Of a DNA stretch of 64,000 nt, positions 63,230-64,000 are shown piece after piece. Both the position numbers and the translations under genes were made by a program. Position 1 is the first letter of the stretch. Every line of letters starts with the position of its first letter. The stretch lies in NCBI GenBank assembly GCA_018195615.1, contig JAGTPG010000001.1, forward strand, positions 992,001 to 1,056,000, in the 5' to 3' direction. The DNA is from Streptomyces tuirus. Its GTDB lineage: Bacteria; Actinomycetota; Actinomycetes; Streptomycetales; Streptomycetaceae. The notes under the pieces are model-generated. The model did no database searches and was not told where the DNA came from. It saw only the letters and a list, made by a program, of their open reading frames with translations.

Positions 63230-63380
63230 GCCCGCCGGTGGATGCATCGCAGGCCACAGGAAGGCGTGCACCACCCGCAGTTCCGCGCCTCGCAGCCGCG
63301 CCTCGCAGCCGCGCCTCACGCACCGCCACCGCCGGCCCCGAGGCGGGCCCATCCACACCCACCACCACCCGACCGGCCAC
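63230..63380 (-). pseudogene. N-terminal fragment of a universal stress protein
   Basis: GTG 63380 frame reads AGRVVVGVDGPASGPAVAVR then EARLRGAAARRGTAGG; the neighbouring frame gives EARLRGAELRVVHAFLWPAM. Together these match the first beta strand and helix of a USP domain (VVVGVDG...A..WAVREARLRGAELRVVHAF). A 13-bp tandem duplication splits the frame. Nothing of the remaining USP domain is left. Confidence 0.65.
63283..63318. repeat. 13-bp tandem repeat, two full copies plus partial third
   Basis: Unit ccgcgcctcgcag at 63283-63295 and 63296-63308, then ccgcgcctca beginning at 63309. It lies inside the USP fragment and shifts its frame, consistent with replication slippage. Confidence 0.85.
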
Positions 63381-63770
63381 GATGTCTCCCAGATCCGCAC
63401 ACCAGAGCTTGCATCTTCAGCATCACGCCGACCCCGCCTCCCCCGCCAGGGAACCCGGTGTCCCCTGGCGGGGGCCATCCGGGCACCCCCTCGTGCGCCG
63501 ACGGGCGATCACAGGGGCATCCCCACGAAGCACCGGTGCCGCCCCCAGCGCCCCGCAACTCCCGGACAGGACCGTCGGTCGGTTCTCGAACGGCACGGCC
63601 ACCGACGGCGGTAGAGGCACAACGAGCCGCTGGCCGGACGCTGCGGACACGGTCCCCGGAGCGGCGAACTCGTCGCCCCGCTCGGCCTCAGCCTCGCAAG
63701 AGCCCGTTTTCGGCCTTTCCCGGCGAGCCCATGCCGACCGCACCCCCGCCCGGCCTGCGACAGCCCTATG
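63381..63770. other. Intergenic stretch, nothing recognised
   Basis: 390 bp upstream of the last gene; frames are Pro/Arg-rich without family resemblance. Confidence 0.35.
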
Positions 63771-63790
63771 CTTCTACTCGTTTGTAGAAG
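63771..63790. promoter_or_regulatory. Perfect inverted repeat CTTCTAC-N6-GTAGAAG
   Basis: Seven-base arms at 63771-63777 and 63784-63790, 45 bp before the last gene's ATG. The symmetry and location fit an operator for a dimeric regulator overlapping the promoter. The regulator is not identified; a transcript hairpin is possible but there is no T-run. Confidence 0.5.
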
Positions 63791-63834
63791 GCCCGCGGCA
63801 GGGCCGGGCCCCACCCACCCGGAAGAGGACACGC

Positions 63835-64000
63835 ATGGCTTCGATCGACCTGGACAAGGTGCTCGACAAGGCGTGGGCGGACAAGAGTCTGCCCGAGATC
63901 CTGGCCGCCCCGGTGGGGGCGCTCAAGGGCGTCTCCGACCGTGACGGCGAGCTGCTTCAGCAGGCGTTCGGGGTCAAGACCGTAGCCGACCTGGCCGAGT
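63835..64000 (+). CDS. Small conserved protein, 3' part beyond window
   Basis: ATG 63835 with GGAAGAGGA upstream. The product begins MASIDLDKVLDKAWADKSLP, EILAAPVGALKGVSDRDGEL and LQQAFGVKTVADLAE at the window end. I recall close relatives among short hypothetical proteins of Streptomyces; the LQQAFGVKTVADL segment looks like half of a helix-hairpin-helix. Function unknown. Confidence 0.7.
   Translation, partial: MASIDLDKVLDKAWADKSLPEILAAPVGALKGVSDRDGELLQQAFGVKTVADLAE

Noticed and set aside
1..64000. CRISPR array, tRNA or rRNA genes
   Set aside because: No regularly spaced repeats and no cloverleaf or rRNA-like segments were seen.

Overview
The window reads as Streptomyces chromosome or a very close relative. 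GC content is very high with strong G/C bias at third codon positions, GTG starts and ATGA/GTGA gene overlaps are common, and many genes belong to Streptomyces-type families (PcaL fusion, HpnR, PepSY lipoprotein, USP/PRC-barrel sets, SpoIIE-type phosphatase, paired CNNM proteins). No rRNA, tRNA or CRISPR array was seen.

Layout. 0-5 kb is ordinary and intact: a truncated conserved gene, a secreted SGNH hydrolase, exonuclease III, a metallo-beta-lactamase-fold hydrolase and an orphan pcaL. An IS110-type element with one amber codon (about 5.1-6.3 kb) sits directly upstream of pcaL. 6.5-16.5 kb is a patchwork: a zinc-ribbon fragment, an FAD oxidoreductase plus hydrolase pair below a LuxR/TPR regulator, remnants of a PAP2 phosphatase and of a small membrane protein, hopanoid C-3 methylase (hpnR), a PepSY lipoprotein and a frameshifted SDR. 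16.9-20.7 kb carries an extra respiratory set: ctaD-ctaF facing qcrB. 21-31.6 kb has a PPC-domain protein, a copper storage protein, a GlcD-like FAD/Fe-S oxidoreductase and a Na+/H+-type antiporter, facing a TPP oxidase - enolase-superfamily - GH15 operon.

31.7-59.4 kb is the most unusual part. It is dense in stress and dormancy families, several present twice or with a decayed copy: two M50 site-2 proteases with CBS domains, three USPs or USP traces (one lies just outside, at 63 kb), three PRC-barrel proteins, two LapA-like proteins, two DUF3040-like proteins, slipin plus a slipin fragment, a PucR/CdaR regulator plus a fragment, two GH15 enzymes (one at 27 kb), an NfeD-slipin operon, an Rv1733c-family protein, a retropepsin-like lipoprotein, a degenerate PCuAC lipoprotein, a double PAP2 protein and a glycine amidinotransferase. 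By gene content it resembles the hypoxia/dormancy (DosR/OsdR-type) islands of actinobacteria; that is an inference from families, not from a recognised operator. 59.7-64 kb returns to housekeeping-like sequence: an eroded SulP transporter gene, two CNNM/HlyC-type membrane proteins, a USP remnant and the start of a small conserved gene.

Sequence quality caveat. More than 15 genes between 7 and 52 kb show single-base frameshifts, nearly all losses of one base in G or C runs, including three that cancel inside one open frame. This looks more like homopolymer base-calling error than decay, so those genes are annotated at full span with the suspected site given. A separate class (remnants of PAP2, slipin, PucR, SulP and USP) is too short or rearranged to be base-calling error and is read as real decay or duplication debris.
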